Source: Pseudomonas chlororaphis subsp. chlororaphis
GTDB taxonomy: Bacteria; Pseudomonadota; Gammaproteobacteria; Pseudomonadales; Pseudomonadaceae
Assembly: GCF_003945765.1 (NCBI RefSeq)
Contig: NZ_CP027712.1
Coordinates: forward strand, 2,108,001 to 2,172,000
Reading direction: 5' to 3'
DNA length: 64,000 bases
The position numbers and the translations under genes were made by a program. Position 1 is the first letter of the stretch; the number at the start of each line of letters is the position of its first letter. The notes under the pieces were generated by a model that was not told where the DNA came from, searched no databases, and was given only the letters and a program-made list of their open reading frames with translations. Positions 1-8,995 of this stretch are shown one piece after another.

Positions 1-276
1 GACCCCGCCGATGCCCAGGTGCACGGCGTAGATCAGGCCGTACAGGCTGTGGGCGGCATCCAGCTCGCCGCTCACCAGTTTGTCCCGCAGGTTGGCCCAG
101 GATGCCTGGCGCTTGAGGTTCAGGGTCAGGCCGTAAGGCTGGGCGAAGCCCTGGGTGGCGGCGACCACCACCGAGGCGCAGTCGCTCAAGGCCATGAAGC
201 CGAGGTTGATCGCGGTCTTTTCCGGGGCATCGCTGCCGTTGACCCAGGCCAGCGGGCTGACGGGGAGTTCGTTCAT
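1..276 (-). CDS. nasS: NasS-like nitrate sensor (CmpA/NrtA family), 3' end cut off by window
   Basis: The first 92 codons run off the window edge. The protein opens MNELPVSPLAWVNGSD and continues with INLGFMALSDCASVVVAATQGFAQPYGL, cited here in pieces, which is the N-terminal lobe of nitrate/bicarbonate ABC-type binding proteins. There is no signal peptide, unlike periplasmic NrtA; this points to NasS, the cytoplasmic nitrate/nitrite sensor that holds the antiterminator NasT. The ATG at 276 has a good ribosome site (GGAGGG about 8 bases upstream). A sigma-54-like promoter lies upstream, at 411-426. The partner gene nasT and the nas/nir operon would be expected just outside the window; that is inference. 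Confidence 0.72.
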   Translation of the reverse strand, partial: MNELPVSPLAWVNGSDAPEKTAINLGFMALSDCASVVVAATQGFAQPYGLTLNLKRQASWANLRDKLVSGELDAAHSLYGLIYAVHLGIGGV

Positions 277-410
277 GGGGTGGAGCCCTCCATAAAAAAG
301 CGTCCATAAAAAAACGTCGCACCCGCGCGCCAGGCAGAGCCGGCGGGGTAACGACGCCTTTGTCTTTCGACCCACGCCGCCATTGGCCTGGGTGCTGATG
401 CAGGTTGTGG

Positions 411-426
411 TGCAAGGCATATGCCA
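411..426 (-). promoter_or_regulatory. sigma-54 (-24/-12) promoter for the NasS-like gene
   Basis: Read on the minus strand the site is TGGCATATGCCTTGCA. It matches the RpoN consensus TGGCAC-N5-TTGCA, with GG and GC separated by exactly 10 bases. It lies about 135 bases upstream of the NasS-like start codon. Nitrogen-controlled (NtrC/RpoN) expression fits a nitrate assimilation gene. No clear NtrC site was recognised upstream by eye. Confidence 0.55.
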
Positions 427-475
427 TTCACCGCTGATTTCGCCGCGTGCCTCGCCTGCGGCCCCCATGCCCGGC

Positions 476-481
476 TATAAT
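476..481 (+). promoter_or_regulatory. -10 element of the pyrD promoter
   Basis: A perfect TATAAT lies 38 bases upstream of the pyrD ATG. The -35 region at about 453-458 (CGCCTG) is weak. The position would give a short 5' leader. Confidence 0.45.
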
Positions 482-519
482 CGCCGCCTCATTTCGCCGC
501 CACCGAGTCAAGCCCGCCC

Positions 520-1539
520 ATGTATACCCTGGCCCGCCAGCTGTTGTTCAAACTCTCCCCGGAAACCTCCCACGATCTGTCCCTGGACCTGATCGGCGCG
601 GGCGGGCGTTTGGGCCTCAATGGCTTGCTGTGCAAGGCGCCGGCGCAGATGCCGGTGAAGGTCATGGGCCTGGACTTCCCGAACCCGGTCGGCCTCGCGG
701 CCGGCCTGGACAAGAACGGCGCGGCCATCGACGGCTTCGCCCAATTGGGTTTCGGCTTCGTCGAAATCGGCACCATCACTCCGCGTCCGCAGCCGGGCAA
801 CCCCAAGCCGCGGATCTTCCGCCTGCCGGAAGCCGAAGCGATCATCAACCGCATGGGCTTCAACAACCTGGGCGTCGATTACCTGCTGGCCCGGGTGGCA
901 GCGGCCAAGTACAAGGGCGTGCTGGGGATCAACATTGGCAAGAACTTCGATACTCCGGTCGAGCGCGCGGTGGATGACTACCTGATCTGCCTGGACAAGG
1001 TGTATGCCCACGCCAGCTACGTGACGGTCAACGTCAGTTCGCCCAACACCCCGGGCCTGCGCAGCCTGCAGTTCGGCGAGTCGCTCAAGCAGCTGCTCGG
1101 CGCCCTCAGCCAGCGTCAGCAGGAGTTGGCGGTGCAGCATGGCAAGCGGGTACCGCTGGCGATCAAGATCGCCCCGGACATGACCGACGAAGAAACCGCC
1201 GAAGTGGCGCAAGCGCTGATCGAGACCGGGATGGACGCGGTCATCGCCACCAACACCACCCTGAGCCGCGTCGGCGTCGAAGGCATGGAGCATGGCGACG
1301 AGGCGGGCGGCCTGTCCGGTGCGCCGGTGCGCGACAAGAGCACCCACACCGTGAAGGTGCTGGCGGGCGAGCTGGCCGGGCGTTTGCCGATCATTGCGGT
1401 GGGCGGTATCACCGAAGGCAAGCATGCGGCGGAAAAGATCGCTGCCGGCGCCAGCCTGGTGCAGTTGTATTCGGGCTTCATCTACAAGGGCCCGGCGCTG
1501 ATTCGCGAGTCGGTGGACGCGATCGCCGCGTTGCGCTGA
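520..1539 (+). CDS. pyrD: dihydroorotate dehydrogenase (quinone), class 2
   Basis: Oxidises dihydroorotate to orotate in pyrimidine synthesis, passing electrons to the membrane quinone pool through FMN. The 339-residue length is usual for class 2 enzymes. The N-terminal segment [20 protein letters not shown] is the amphipathic membrane-binding helix typical of class 2. The FMN-site motif [10 protein letters not shown] lies near residue 60, and NVSSPNTPG (about 171-179) carries the class 2 catalytic serine. The C-terminal part has IAVGGI and [11 protein letters not shown], which form the FMN phosphate site. The start codon is preceded by only a weak ribosome site. rmf follows on the opposite strand. 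Confidence 0.98.
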   Translation: MYTLARQLLFKLSPETSHDLSLDLIGAGGRLGLNGLLCKAPAQMPVKVMGLDFPNPVGLAAGLDKNGAAIDGFAQLGFGFVEIGTITPRPQPGNPKPRIFRLPEAEAIINRMGFNNLGVDYLLARVAAAKYKGVLGINIGKNFDTPVERAVDDYLICLDKVYAHASYVTVNVSSPNTPGLRSLQFGESLKQLLGALSQRQQELAVQHGKRVPLAIKIAPDMTDEETAEVAQALIETGMDAVIATNTTLSRVGVEGMEHGDEAGGLSGAPVRDKSTHTVKVLAGELAGRLPIIAVGGITEGKHAAEKIAAGASLVQLYSGFIYKGPALIRESVDAIAALR

Positions 1540-1561
1540 GGACAGCGGCTTTTGCGCGGCC

Positions 1562-1588
1562 AATAAAAAGGGCTCCTTAAAGGAGCCC
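1562..1588 (-). terminator. rho-independent terminator of rmf
   Basis: An 8-bp perfect stem (GGGCTCCT/AGGAGCCC, 1570-1577 with 1581-1588) is followed on the minus strand by a run of U (complement of 1565-1569). It lies about 85 bases beyond the rmf stop and also sits just after pyrD. Confidence 0.75.
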
Positions 1589-1674
1589 CTGGGCCGCAGC
1601 CCGCCGTCCGGATGGGACGTGCGTGGTTAAGTCGTTACGTATTCAGATTTTGGTGTCGGAATGTGTGCCCTGTT

Positions 1675-1890
1675 TTAGCCGACGGCGTGAAGTTCGTTGA
1701 GTCTGTGGATTCCCGCAGTGCCGGTCATACCGTCCCAGTTGTCGCCGCGTCCTTCGCGCCAGCCATTGATCCAGGCTTGGCGTACCGACGGTAGAGTAAA
1801 GGGGCAAAGCTCACGGGACTTGCCATGAACGCCATACTGATATCCGCGCAAAAATGCTCTTTCCAACGGATCACGCTTAAGTCTTCTCAT
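1675..1890 (-). CDS. rmf: ribosome modulation factor
   Basis: A 71-residue basic protein beginning MRRLKRDPLERAFLRGYQYG, which is the conserved Rmf sequence. Rmf pairs 70S ribosomes into inactive 100S dimers in stationary phase or starvation. The characteristic FLRGYQ and AWINGWREGR motifs are intact and the length is as in other Pseudomonas. A GAGGG ribosome site lies 9 bases before the ATG. The gene stands alone, with its own terminator at 1562-1588 and a long structured leader (1892-2019), so control is probably partly at the RNA level. Confidence 0.95.
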   Translation of the reverse strand: MRRLKRDPLERAFLRGYQYGVHGKSRELCPFTLPSVRQAWINGWREGRGDNWDGMTGTAGIHRLNELHAVG

Positions 1891-1891
1891 A

Positions 1892-2025
1892 GGGTGTTTC
1901 CCTCACTTGTTGACTGTCTTATGTCCCGTCGGCCTCGTTTGAGGCCGGGCAGAATGCTTCTGCCGTTGGTGCTCGCTGCCGGCGTCGCGAGCGTGGCGTT
2001 GGCGTCATTGCGGCGCCAACCTGAG
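1892..2025 (-). ncRNA. structured rmf leader (rmf RNA motif)
   Basis: The 5' leader of rmf can form four consecutive perfect hairpins: 1999-2019 (TTGGCG/CGCCAA), 1972-1991 (CTCGC/GCGAG), 1948-1964 (GGCAGAA/TTCTGCC) and 1930-1947 (CGGCCTC/GAGGCCG). Only about 40 bases then remain before the start codon. A conserved 'rmf RNA motif' upstream of rmf in Pseudomonas is known from comparative genomics. The location and the dense hairpins fit it; identity with the published model was not tested. Confidence 0.65.
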
Positions 2026-2446
2026 TTGATTTCTAACCAATGCGTCACAACGATGGAATGATCGTTTTGTCATAAGGACGTAACGATAATGATGTTGAAG
2101 CCATAAGAACGGCCGGCTTTACATCGGGTTGATCAGGCAAACCTCGCTCTGATCAGCCTCTTACTGGATGATGGGCTTAATGCTTTAGTGAGAATTCCAT
2201 TCCGTTGCACTCAGGTATTATTCGATGAAAGGTCGAGTTATGACCTTTTGTTTCGCTGACTTTATTATCTGCCCCGGCATCTAAGCTCTTTTGACCCCAG
2301 TGGTCACCGCTAGCGGCGAGCTGAACAGCAGGGGCGGGACGGCACAGATTCGTGCCACGCGAGCGCTCTTCAAGAAAAGCGCTTGATTGAAAACCGGGCG
2401 GACGATGCGTTGTCCGTTCACTTATTGCTAAAGGCCCTGAACTCCC
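2026..2446. other. intergenic region between rmf and rlmKL
   Basis: No convincing gene. It is distinctly AT-richer than its surroundings and should hold the rmf and rlmKL promoters. The only clear structure is a terminator-like hairpin at 2228-2253 on the plus strand. Short palindromes also occur, for example CCGCTAGCGG near 2307 and AAGCGCTT near 2379. Confidence 0.5.
2228..2253 (+). terminator. orphan terminator-like hairpin
   Basis: A 7-bp perfect stem AAAGGTC/GACCTTT with a 7-base loop is followed by TGTTT on the plus strand. No plus-strand gene lies upstream that it could end, so it may close a small RNA made from about 2060-2250, or be a remnant. Confidence 0.45.
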
Positions 2447-4717
2447 ATGTCGGATCGCTACGAACTCTTCCTCACCTGTCCCAAAGGCCTTGAAGGCCTG
2501 CTCATCGAGGAAGCCGCCGGGCTTGGCCTTGAAGACGCGCGCGAACATACCTCGGCCGTGCGCGGCATGGCCGATATGGAGACCGCCTACCGCCTGTGCC
2601 TCTGGTCGCGCCTGGCCAACCGGGTACTGCTGGTGCTCAAGCGCTTCCCGATGAAGGACGCCGAAGACCTCTATCACGGCGTGCATGACGTCGACTGGCA
2701 GGACCACATGCTGGCGGACGGCACCCTGGCGGTGGAGTTCAGCGGCCACGGCTCGGGCATCGACAACACTCACTTCGGCGCCTTGAAGGTCAAGGACGCC
2801 ATCGTCGACAGGCTGCGCACGCCGACCGGCGAGCGTCCCTCCATCGACAAGCTCAACCCGGACCTGCGCATTCACCTGCGCCTGGATCGCGGCGAAGCCA
2901 TCCTCTCCCTCGACCTGTCCGGCCACAGCCTGCACCAGCGCGGCTATCGCCTGCAGCAGGGCGCGGCACCGCTGAAGGAAAACCTCGCGGCGGCGATCCT
3001 GATCCGTTCCGGCTGGCCGCGTATCGCGGCCAATGGTGGCGCCCTGGCCGACCCGATGTGCGGCGTGGGGACCTTCCTGGTGGAAGCAGCGATGATCGCC
3101 GCCGACATCGCCCCCAACCTCAAGCGCGAGCAATGGGGTTTCACTGCCTGGCTCGGTCACGTCCCGGCCCTGTGGCGCAAGCTGCATGAAGAGGCCCAGG
3201 CGCGGGCCCAGGCCGGCCTGGCCAAGCCGCCGCTGTGGATTCGCGGTTACGAAGCCGACCCGCGGCTGATCCAGCCAGGGCGCAACAACGTCGAGCGCGC
3301 CGGCCTCAGTGAGTGGATCAAGATCTACCAGGGCGAAGTGGCGACCTTCGAGCCGCGCCCGGACCAGAACCAGAAAGGCCTGGTGATCAGCAACCCGCCC
3401 TACGGCGAGCGCCTGGGTGACGAAGCCAGCCTGCTGTATCTCTACCAGAACCTCGGCGAGCGCCTGCGTCAGGCCTGCCTGGGCTGGGAAGCGGCGGTAT
3501 TCACCGGCGCGCCGGACCTGGGCAAGCGCATGGGCATCCGCAGCCACAAGCAGTATTCGTTCTGGAACGGCGCCTTGCCGTGCAAGCTGCTGTTGATCAA
3601 GGTGCAGCCAGACCAGTTCGTCACTGGCGAGCGGCGTACCCCGGAACAACGGCAGATCGAACGCGAACAGGCCGAGGCCGACAAGGCGCCGCTGGTTCCG
3701 CAGGAGCGCCAGTACAACAAGAACGGCAACCCGATCAAACCGGCGCCGGCGCCAGCCCCCGTGGTCGAGCAGGCGCGCCTGAGCGAGGGCGGGCAGATGT
3801 TCGCCAACCGCCTGCAGAAGAACCTCAAGTTGCTGGGCAAGTGGGCCAAGCGTGAAGGCGTCGAGTGCTATCGCGTCTACGATGCCGACATGCCGGAATA
3901 CTCCCTGGCCATCGACCTGTACCACGACTGGGTGCACGTGCAGGAATACGCCGCACCGAAATCCATCGACCCGGAAAAGGCCCAGGCCCGTCTGTTCGAT
4001 GCCCTGGCGGCCATTCCGCAAGCGTTGAACGTCGACAAGAGCCGGGTGGTGATCAAGCGCCGCGAACGCCAGAGCGGCACCAAGCAGTACGAACGCCAGA
4101 GCGCCCAGGGCAAGTTCACCGAGGTCAGCGAAGGTGGCGTGAAGCTGCTGGTCAACCTCACCGACTATCTCGACACCGGGCTGTTCCTCGACCACCGGCC
4201 GATGCGCCTGCGGATCCAGAAAGAAGCTGCCGGCAAGCGATTCCTCAACCTGTTCTGCTACACCGCCACCGCCAGTGTGCACGCGGCCAAGGGCGGCGCG
4301 CGCAGCACCACCAGCGTCGACCTGTCGAAAACCTACCTGGACTGGGCGCGCCGCAACCTGTCGCTCAACGGTTTCTCCGACAAGAACCGTCTGGAGCAGG
4401 GCGATGTCATGGCCTGGCTGGAGACTTGCCGCGATGAGTTCGACCTGATCTTCATCGACCCGCCGACCTTCTCCAACTCCAAGCGCATGGAAGGGGTGTT
4501 CGACGTGCAGCGTGACCACGTGCAACTGCTCGACCTGGCCATGGCCCGGTTGGCCAGCGGTGGCGTGCTGTATTTCTCCAACAACTTCCGCAAGTTCCAG
4601 CTCGAGGAAAACCTGGCGGCACGTTATGCCGTCGAGGAGATCACCGCCAAGACCATCGACCCGGATTTCGCCCGTAACGGCAAGATCCACCGGGCCTGGA
4701 AAATCACCGCCCGCTGA
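2447..4717 (+). CDS. rlmL: bifunctional 23S rRNA m2G2445/m7G2069 methyltransferase RlmKL
   Basis: A 756-residue fusion of two SAM-dependent rRNA methyltransferases, the usual gamma-proteobacterial RlmKL length. The N-terminal part has a THUMP RNA-binding domain (about 45-155), then the RlmL domain with the base-methylating motif NPPYGERLG at about residue 316. A charged and Pro-rich linker (about 395-445, PAPAPAPVV) leads to the RlmK domain, with FLNLFCYTATASVHAAKGGA for SAM binding and DPPTFSNSK at about residue 671. In E. coli the N-half makes m2G2445 and the C-half m7G2069. It stands as a single gene with a terminator at 4734-4758. Confidence 0.96.
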   Translation: MSDRYELFLTCPKGLEGLLIEEAAGLGLEDAREHTSAVRGMADMETAYRLCLWSRLANRVLLVLKRFPMKDAEDLYHGVHDVDWQDHMLADGTLAVEFSGHGSGIDNTHFGALKVKDAIVDRLRTPTGERPSIDKLNPDLRIHLRLDRGEAILSLDLSGHSLHQRGYRLQQGAAPLKENLAAAILIRSGWPRIAANGGALADPMCGVGTFLVEAAMIAADIAPNLKREQWGFTAWLGHVPALWRKLHEEAQARAQAGLAKPPLWIRGYEADPRLIQPGRNNVERAGLSEWIKIYQGEVATFEPRPDQNQKGLVISNPPYGERLGDEASLLYLYQNLGERLRQACLGWEAAVFTGAPDLGKRMGIRSHKQYSFWNGALPCKLLLIKVQPDQFVTGERRTPEQRQIEREQAEADKAPLVPQERQYNKNGNPIKPAPAPAPVVEQARLSEGGQMFANRLQKNLKLLGKWAKREGVECYRVYDADMPEYSLAIDLYHDWVHVQEYAAPKSIDPEKAQARLFDALAAIPQALNVDKSRVVIKRRERQSGTKQYERQSAQGKFTEVSEGGVKLLVNLTDYLDTGLFLDHRPMRLRIQKEAAGKRFLNLFCYTATASVHAAKGGARSTTSVDLSKTYLDWARRNLSLNGFSDKNRLEQGDVMAWLETCRDEFDLIFIDPPTFSNSKRMEGVFDVQRDHVQLLDLAMARLASGGVLYFSNNFRKFQLEENLAARYAVEEITAKTIDPDFARNGKIHRAWKITAR

Positions 4718-4733
4718 GGTTGATTGGATCCAC

Positions 4734-4758
4734 AGAGCCTTGATTTTCAAGGCTCTTT
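4734..4758 (+). terminator. terminator of rlmKL
   Basis: A 10-bp perfect stem AGAGCCTTGA/TCAAGGCTCT with a 3-base loop is followed by TTGCTCT, only 16 bases after the rlmKL stop. The U-tract is short. Confidence 0.6.
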
Positions 4759-4843
4759 GCTCTAGCCAAATTAGTGGCGAATAGCTATAACTCAATGCAA
4801 GCCCATGTGACGCTCATGTTCGCTGGCGTTATGAGTTTTGCTT

Positions 4844-7243
4844 ATGTCGTTGCACTCGGTACGCCCGAAAATCCTGGGCTTCATCAGCGAAGACGTGTCG
4901 GCCTGGCTGGTCGCGTTAGTGGTATTGCTGTTTGGCTGTGTATTGACCGGGCTGCTGGCCTGGTCGACCCTCAATCTGTATCAGCAGCAGTTGCGCCAAC
5001 GCTTCCAGCTGCTGGCCAGCGAACGTTATAGCCGCATCGAAGAGCGCTTCGAAGATCAGGAGCAGCGCCTGGATGGTCTCAAGCGCTTCTTCATCAATTC
5101 CGGCGCGGTCTCGCGCCAGGATTTCGACGGCTACACCCAACCGCTCTTGCATCGCACCCAGGCCTACGCCTGGGCGCCGCGCGTCAGGGGTGCCGAGCGT
5201 GCGCTGTTCGAGCGCATGGCGCAGGAACAGGGGGCGCCGGATTATTTCATTGCCGACCTGAATGCCGAAGGCAAGCTGCAGCGAGCCGCCGAGCGCGATG
5301 AGTACATACCGGTGCTCTACAGCCAGACCCAAAGCCCGCTGGGCTCGCCCCTGGGGTTCGACCTGCTGGCCCAGCCAATGCGTCGCGACACTCTCGAGCG
5401 GGCGCGGCGGCGTGGCGGCGTGGCGGTTTCGCAGCCGGTGCGCTTGGTCGGAGTCGAGCCTTCCTACGCGCGCGGCATCATCCTGGCGACTCCCGTCAGC
5501 CTGCGCGCCGATGTGGCCATGTCGTCCCCCGAGCCTTACGGTTATGTGATCGCGGTGATCAGCATGCGCCAGTTGGTGGTCGATGGTCTGCCCGAGCAGC
5601 GTCAGGACAACCTGTTCGTGCAGATCATCGACCTGTCGACCGCCGAGTCGTACGGCAAACTCTATGAATCGAGCAACGGCCCGGGGGACAGCCCGCTGGC
5701 GGTGAGCCGGGTGCTGAGCCTGGCCGATCATGATTACCAGGTGAACATCCGCCCCAGCGCGGTGTTCCTCCAGGCCAACCATTCTTCGGTGTCCAGCCAG
5801 GTGGTCCTGGGCACGCTGCTGAGCCTGCTGCTCAGTGCCCTGCTGTATGTCCTGGTCAGCCAGCGGCAGCGCGCGCTGCGGTTGGTGGAGCAGCGCACCG
5901 GGGAGCTGCGGGTCAGGGAGCAGGAATTGCGCGGCACCCACGGGCAGCTGCGCAGCGTGCTCAATGCGGCGACCCAGGTGGCGATCATCGCCACCGACCT
6001 GCGGGGTGTGATCAGCACCTTCAATGCCGGCGCCGAACATATGCTCGGCTACAGCAGCGCCGAGGTGGTGGGCCACCTGACCCTGGAAAGCCTGCACCTG
6101 CCCGCGGAGCTGAATGAGCGCGCGCAAGCCCTGAGCCAGCGTTACGGCCGGCAGATCCCGATGTGCCAGGCGATGCTGGTGGACGGTTCCGAAGAGCGTG
6201 GCGAGGCAACCCGCGAGTGGACCCTGATGCGCCGCGATGGCAGTCATCTGGTGGTGAACATGCTGGCCACCCCGGTCCTGGACGATCATGGCTTATGGGT
6301 CGGGCACCTGGCGATTTGTATCGACATCACCGAACGCAAGCGGGTCCACGAGGCGCTAGCGGCCCGCGATCGCCTGCTGAAGAAACTCAGCGCCCATGTG
6401 CCGGGCGCTATCTACCAGTTTCAGGTGGATGCCGAAGGCCATTCCAGCTTCAGCTACGTCAGTGACGGCATCCGCGACATCTACGAGATCGATCCACAGC
6501 AGTTGCAGCGCGATGCCAACCCGGTGTTCGAGCGTATTCACCCGGACGATGTGGCCCGGGTGCGCGGCTCGATCTGGACCTCGGCGAAGAAACTCAGCCC
6601 CTGGCGCGAGGAATATCGGGTGCAGTTGCCACAGCGCGGCCTGCGCTGGATACGCGGCGAAGCGACCCCGGAAAAGCTGGCGGGGGGCGGGGTGCTGTGG
6701 CATGGCTATCTGTCGGACATCTCCGACCTCAAGCGGGTCGAGGAAGAGTTGCGGGCCCTGTCGGTCACCGACTCGCTGACCGGTATCCACAACCGCCGCT
6801 ATTTCCAGGAGCGCCTGCAGACGGAAATGGCGCGGGTCGAGCGCGGGGTGGGCAGCCTGGCGGTGATCATGCTGGATATCGACCACTTCAAGCGGATCAA
6901 CGACCAGTACGGGCATGCCATCGGCGACATGGTGCTGCGCGGTGTCTGTGAGCGCATCGGCCTTCGTCTGCGGCGCACGGATGTGTTTTGCCGGCTGGGC
7001 GGCGAAGAGTTCATGGTGCTGTGCCCGGACACCGATGGCCAGCAGGCCTATGTCCTGGCCGAGGAGCTGTGGCGCGGGCTGCGCAGCTCGCCAATCGATG
7101 GCGTGGGCATTGTCACGGCCAGTTTCGGCATCGCCAGCTGGCGGGAGCACGAAGGGGCCGACGGGCTGTTGCTGCGGGCGGATTCCGGGGTCTATGCGGC
7201 CAAGCAGGCTGGGCGCGACCGGGTCGAGGCCGAGATGGGGTAG
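4844..7243 (+). CDS. membrane diguanylate cyclase, CHASE-PAS-PAS-GGDEF
   Basis: Probably makes c-di-GMP in response to a periplasmic signal. Order of parts: a membrane segment near residues 18-40, a periplasmic CHASE-type ligand domain (about 65-300), a second membrane segment (about 320-342), a PAS domain (MLGYSSAEVVG region), a PAS_3-type domain ending in the usual linker, and a GGDEF domain from about 630. The active-site loop is GGEEF (about 719-723) and the inhibitory RxxD site (RRTD) stands five residues before it, so the enzyme looks active and feedback-inhibited. The ATG at 4844 is preferred over the TTG two codons upstream. There is no operon partner; the next gene is convergent. Confidence 0.9.
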   Translation: MSLHSVRPKILGFISEDVSAWLVALVVLLFGCVLTGLLAWSTLNLYQQQLRQRFQLLASERYSRIEERFEDQEQRLDGLKRFFINSGAVSRQDFDGYTQPLLHRTQAYAWAPRVRGAERALFERMAQEQGAPDYFIADLNAEGKLQRAAERDEYIPVLYSQTQSPLGSPLGFDLLAQPMRRDTLERARRRGGVAVSQPVRLVGVEPSYARGIILATPVSLRADVAMSSPEPYGYVIAVISMRQLVVDGLPEQRQDNLFVQIIDLSTAESYGKLYESSNGPGDSPLAVSRVLSLADHDYQVNIRPSAVFLQANHSSVSSQVVLGTLLSLLLSALLYVLVSQRQRALRLVEQRTGELRVREQELRGTHGQLRSVLNAATQVAIIATDLRGVISTFNAGAEHMLGYSSAEVVGHLTLESLHLPAELNERAQALSQRYGRQIPMCQAMLVDGSEERGEATREWTLMRRDGSHLVVNMLATPVLDDHGLWVGHLAICIDITERKRVHEALAARDRLLKKLSAHVPGAIYQFQVDAEGHSSFSYVSDGIRDIYEIDPQQLQRDANPVFERIHPDDVARVRGSIWTSAKKLSPWREEYRVQLPQRGLRWIRGEATPEKLAGGGVLWHGYLSDISDLKRVEEELRALSVTDSLTGIHNRRYFQERLQTEMARVERGVGSLAVIMLDIDHFKRINDQYGHAIGDMVLRGVCERIGLRLRRTDVFCRLGGEEFMVLCPDTDGQQAYVLAEELWRGLRSSPIDGVGIVTASFGIASWREHEGADGLLLRADSGVYAAKQAGRDRVEAEMG

Positions 7244-7262
7244 GCAGGGGGCGCAGAAGTGG

Positions 7263-7290
7263 GGTGACGCGAGGTTGTCCTCGCGCCACC
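7263..7290. terminator. hairpin between convergent genes (possible terminator)
   Basis: GGTG-CGCGAGG pairs with CCTCGCG-CACC (one mismatch, 4-base loop) between the convergent diguanylate cyclase and dacB genes. There is no U-run on either side, so termination by it is only inferred. Confidence 0.4.
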
Positions 7291-7301
7291 TGAGTGACGG
7301 C

Positions 7302-8762
7302 TTACAGGGTCGAAGCGGTGTCTGCCAGTTTCGGCTGGCGGTACAGATCCAGCAGCACCTGGTCGAGCACCGAGGACGCGCCCCAGGGCTTCGGATCGTT
7401 GAGAATCGCTACCACGGCCCAGGTGTTGCCGTTGCTGTCGCGGCTGTAGCCGGCGATGGCGCGGACGGTGTTCAGGGTCCCGGTCTTCACGTGGGCTTCA
7501 CCGGACATCGCGGTGCGCTTCAGGCGCTTGCGCATGGTGCCGTCCATGCCGGCGATCGGCATCGAACTGATGAACTCCGCCGAGTACGGGCTTCTCCAGG
7601 CCGCTTGCAGCATGGCGGCCATTTCGCGGGCGCTGACCCGTTCGGCACGGGACAGGCCCGAACCGTTCTCCATCACCAGGTGCGGCGCGGTGATGCCTTT
7701 CTTCGCCAGCCACTGGCGCACCACCCGTTGCGCCGCCTTGGCATCGTCGCCATCGGCTTCGGTGCGGTATTGCGCGCCGAGGCTGAGGAACAGTTGCTGG
7801 GCCATGGTGTTGTTACTGTATTTGTTGATGTCGCGGATGATTTCCGCCAGGTCCGGCGAGAAGGCCCGGGCCAGCACCTTGGCGCTGGATGGCACGGCGG
7901 CCAGGCGGTCCTTGCCCTGGATGCTGCCGCCCAGTTCCTTCCAGATGGCGCGTACGGCGCCGGCGGTGTAGGTCGCGTGGTCGAGCAGCGACAGGTAGGT
8001 CTGCGAACTGCAACCGTCGCCCAGCTGGCCGTTGACGGTCACGGTGACGCTGCCGTCCGCCTGTGGGACCGGGTTGTAGCGCACGTTGCCGGTGCACTGT
8101 TTGCCGCCGATGGCCTTGACCTGGTTGTCGATGCGAATGCTGGCAATCGGCGGCTCGACGGAAATCAGCACCTTGCCCGAATCGTTGCGCGCCACGAAGC
8201 GCAGGGCCTTGAGGTTGACCAGCAGGGCATCGGGCTTGACCAGGAACGGCTTGTTCTCGTCGTTACCGTCATCGTTGAACTGCGGCAGCTGCGGCTGCAC
8301 GAAGAAGTTGCGGTCCAGCACCAGGTCGCCGGTCACTTGCTGCACGCCGTTGGCCCGCAGGTCGCGCATCAGCAACCAGAGTTTTTCCATGTTCAGCTTG
8401 GGATCGCCGCCGCCCTTGAGGTACAGGTTGCCATTGAGGATGCCGCCGCTCAGGGTGCCGTCGGTGTAGAACTCGGTTTTCCACTGGTGGGTCGGGCCGA
8501 GCATTTCCAGGGCGGCGTAGGTGGTAACCAGTTTCATGGTCGAGGCCGGGTTGACCGACACGTCGGCGTTGTAAACGGTGGCCGTGCCCGGGCCGCTGAG
8601 CGGGATCATCACCAGCGACAGGGCGTTGTCTTGCAGTTTGCTGGCCTTGAGGGCCTGTTGGACCTTGGGCGAAAGGGTGGTGTTGACGGGGGCGGCGGAA
8701 ACGGAAATGGCCAGGGGCAGAAGAAGACCGGCAAGAAAAAGTGGACGCAAAGATTTGATCAT
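7302..8762 (-). CDS. dacB: D-alanyl-D-alanine carboxypeptidase/endopeptidase (PBP4 type)
   Basis: A 486-residue penicillin-binding protein that trims and opens peptidoglycan cross-links in the periplasm. The chosen ATG at 8762 begins MIKSLRPLFLAGLLLPLAIS, an evident signal peptide cleaved near ...SVSAA; an upstream in-frame ATG would put 31 non-secretory residues before it. The serine-protease signatures are present in order: STMK (Ser74, Lys77), SNN in the second motif region, and KTG in HVKTGTLN. The large insert between the first two motifs is normal for the PBP4 family. The gene is transcribed alone, divergent from yggL. Confidence 0.95.
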   Translation of the reverse strand: MIKSLRPLFLAGLLLPLAISVSAAPVNTTLSPKVQQALKASKLQDNALSLVMIPLSGPGTATVYNADVSVNPASTMKLVTTYAALEMLGPTHQWKTEFYTDGTLSGGILNGNLYLKGGGDPKLNMEKLWLLMRDLRANGVQQVTGDLVLDRNFFVQPQLPQFNDDGNDENKPFLVKPDALLVNLKALRFVARNDSGKVLISVEPPIASIRIDNQVKAIGGKQCTGNVRYNPVPQADGSVTVTVNGQLGDGCSSQTYLSLLDHATYTAGAVRAIWKELGGSIQGKDRLAAVPSSAKVLARAFSPDLAEIIRDINKYSNNTMAQQLFLSLGAQYRTEADGDDAKAAQRVVRQWLAKKGITAPHLVMENGSGLSRAERVSAREMAAMLQAAWRSPYSAEFISSMPIAGMDGTMRKRLKRTAMSGEAHVKTGTLNTVRAIAGYSRDSNGNTWAVVAILNDPKPWGASSVLDQVLLDLYRQPKLADTASTL

Positions 8763-8995
8763 GTGAAGTAAAACCCTACAGCCGAGGGGAGAAAAGACGA
8801 GGGCATGACGATAAATTCCCTCAGTGGTCACGAAAGTGTCGGCATTATGCCCCAAGGTATAGCGGCTTGTGCCGTGCCGCGGCGGGCTAATCCGCTATTT
8901 TTTTCCCAATGGCAGGCCAAGGCCCTCATAGAGTCAGGCAATCGGTTGCTTAAACTGGTAAAGTGCCGCCCGTTATTACTTATGAGGATTGTTCC

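Noticed and set aside
1825..2061. 78-codon plus-strand ORF over the rmf leader
   Set aside because: It covers the start of rmf and the hairpin leader, lacks a ribosome site and resembles nothing known.
2177..4795. 872-codon open frame on the minus strand opposite rlmKL
   Set aside because: A shadow of rlmKL: high third-position GC removes stops in this antisense frame. The translation shows no family motif and rlmKL is a clear match.
6915..8771. 618-codon plus-strand frame over the diguanylate cyclase end and dacB
   Set aside because: Starts inside the cyclase gene in another frame and runs antisense through dacB; no domain resemblance.
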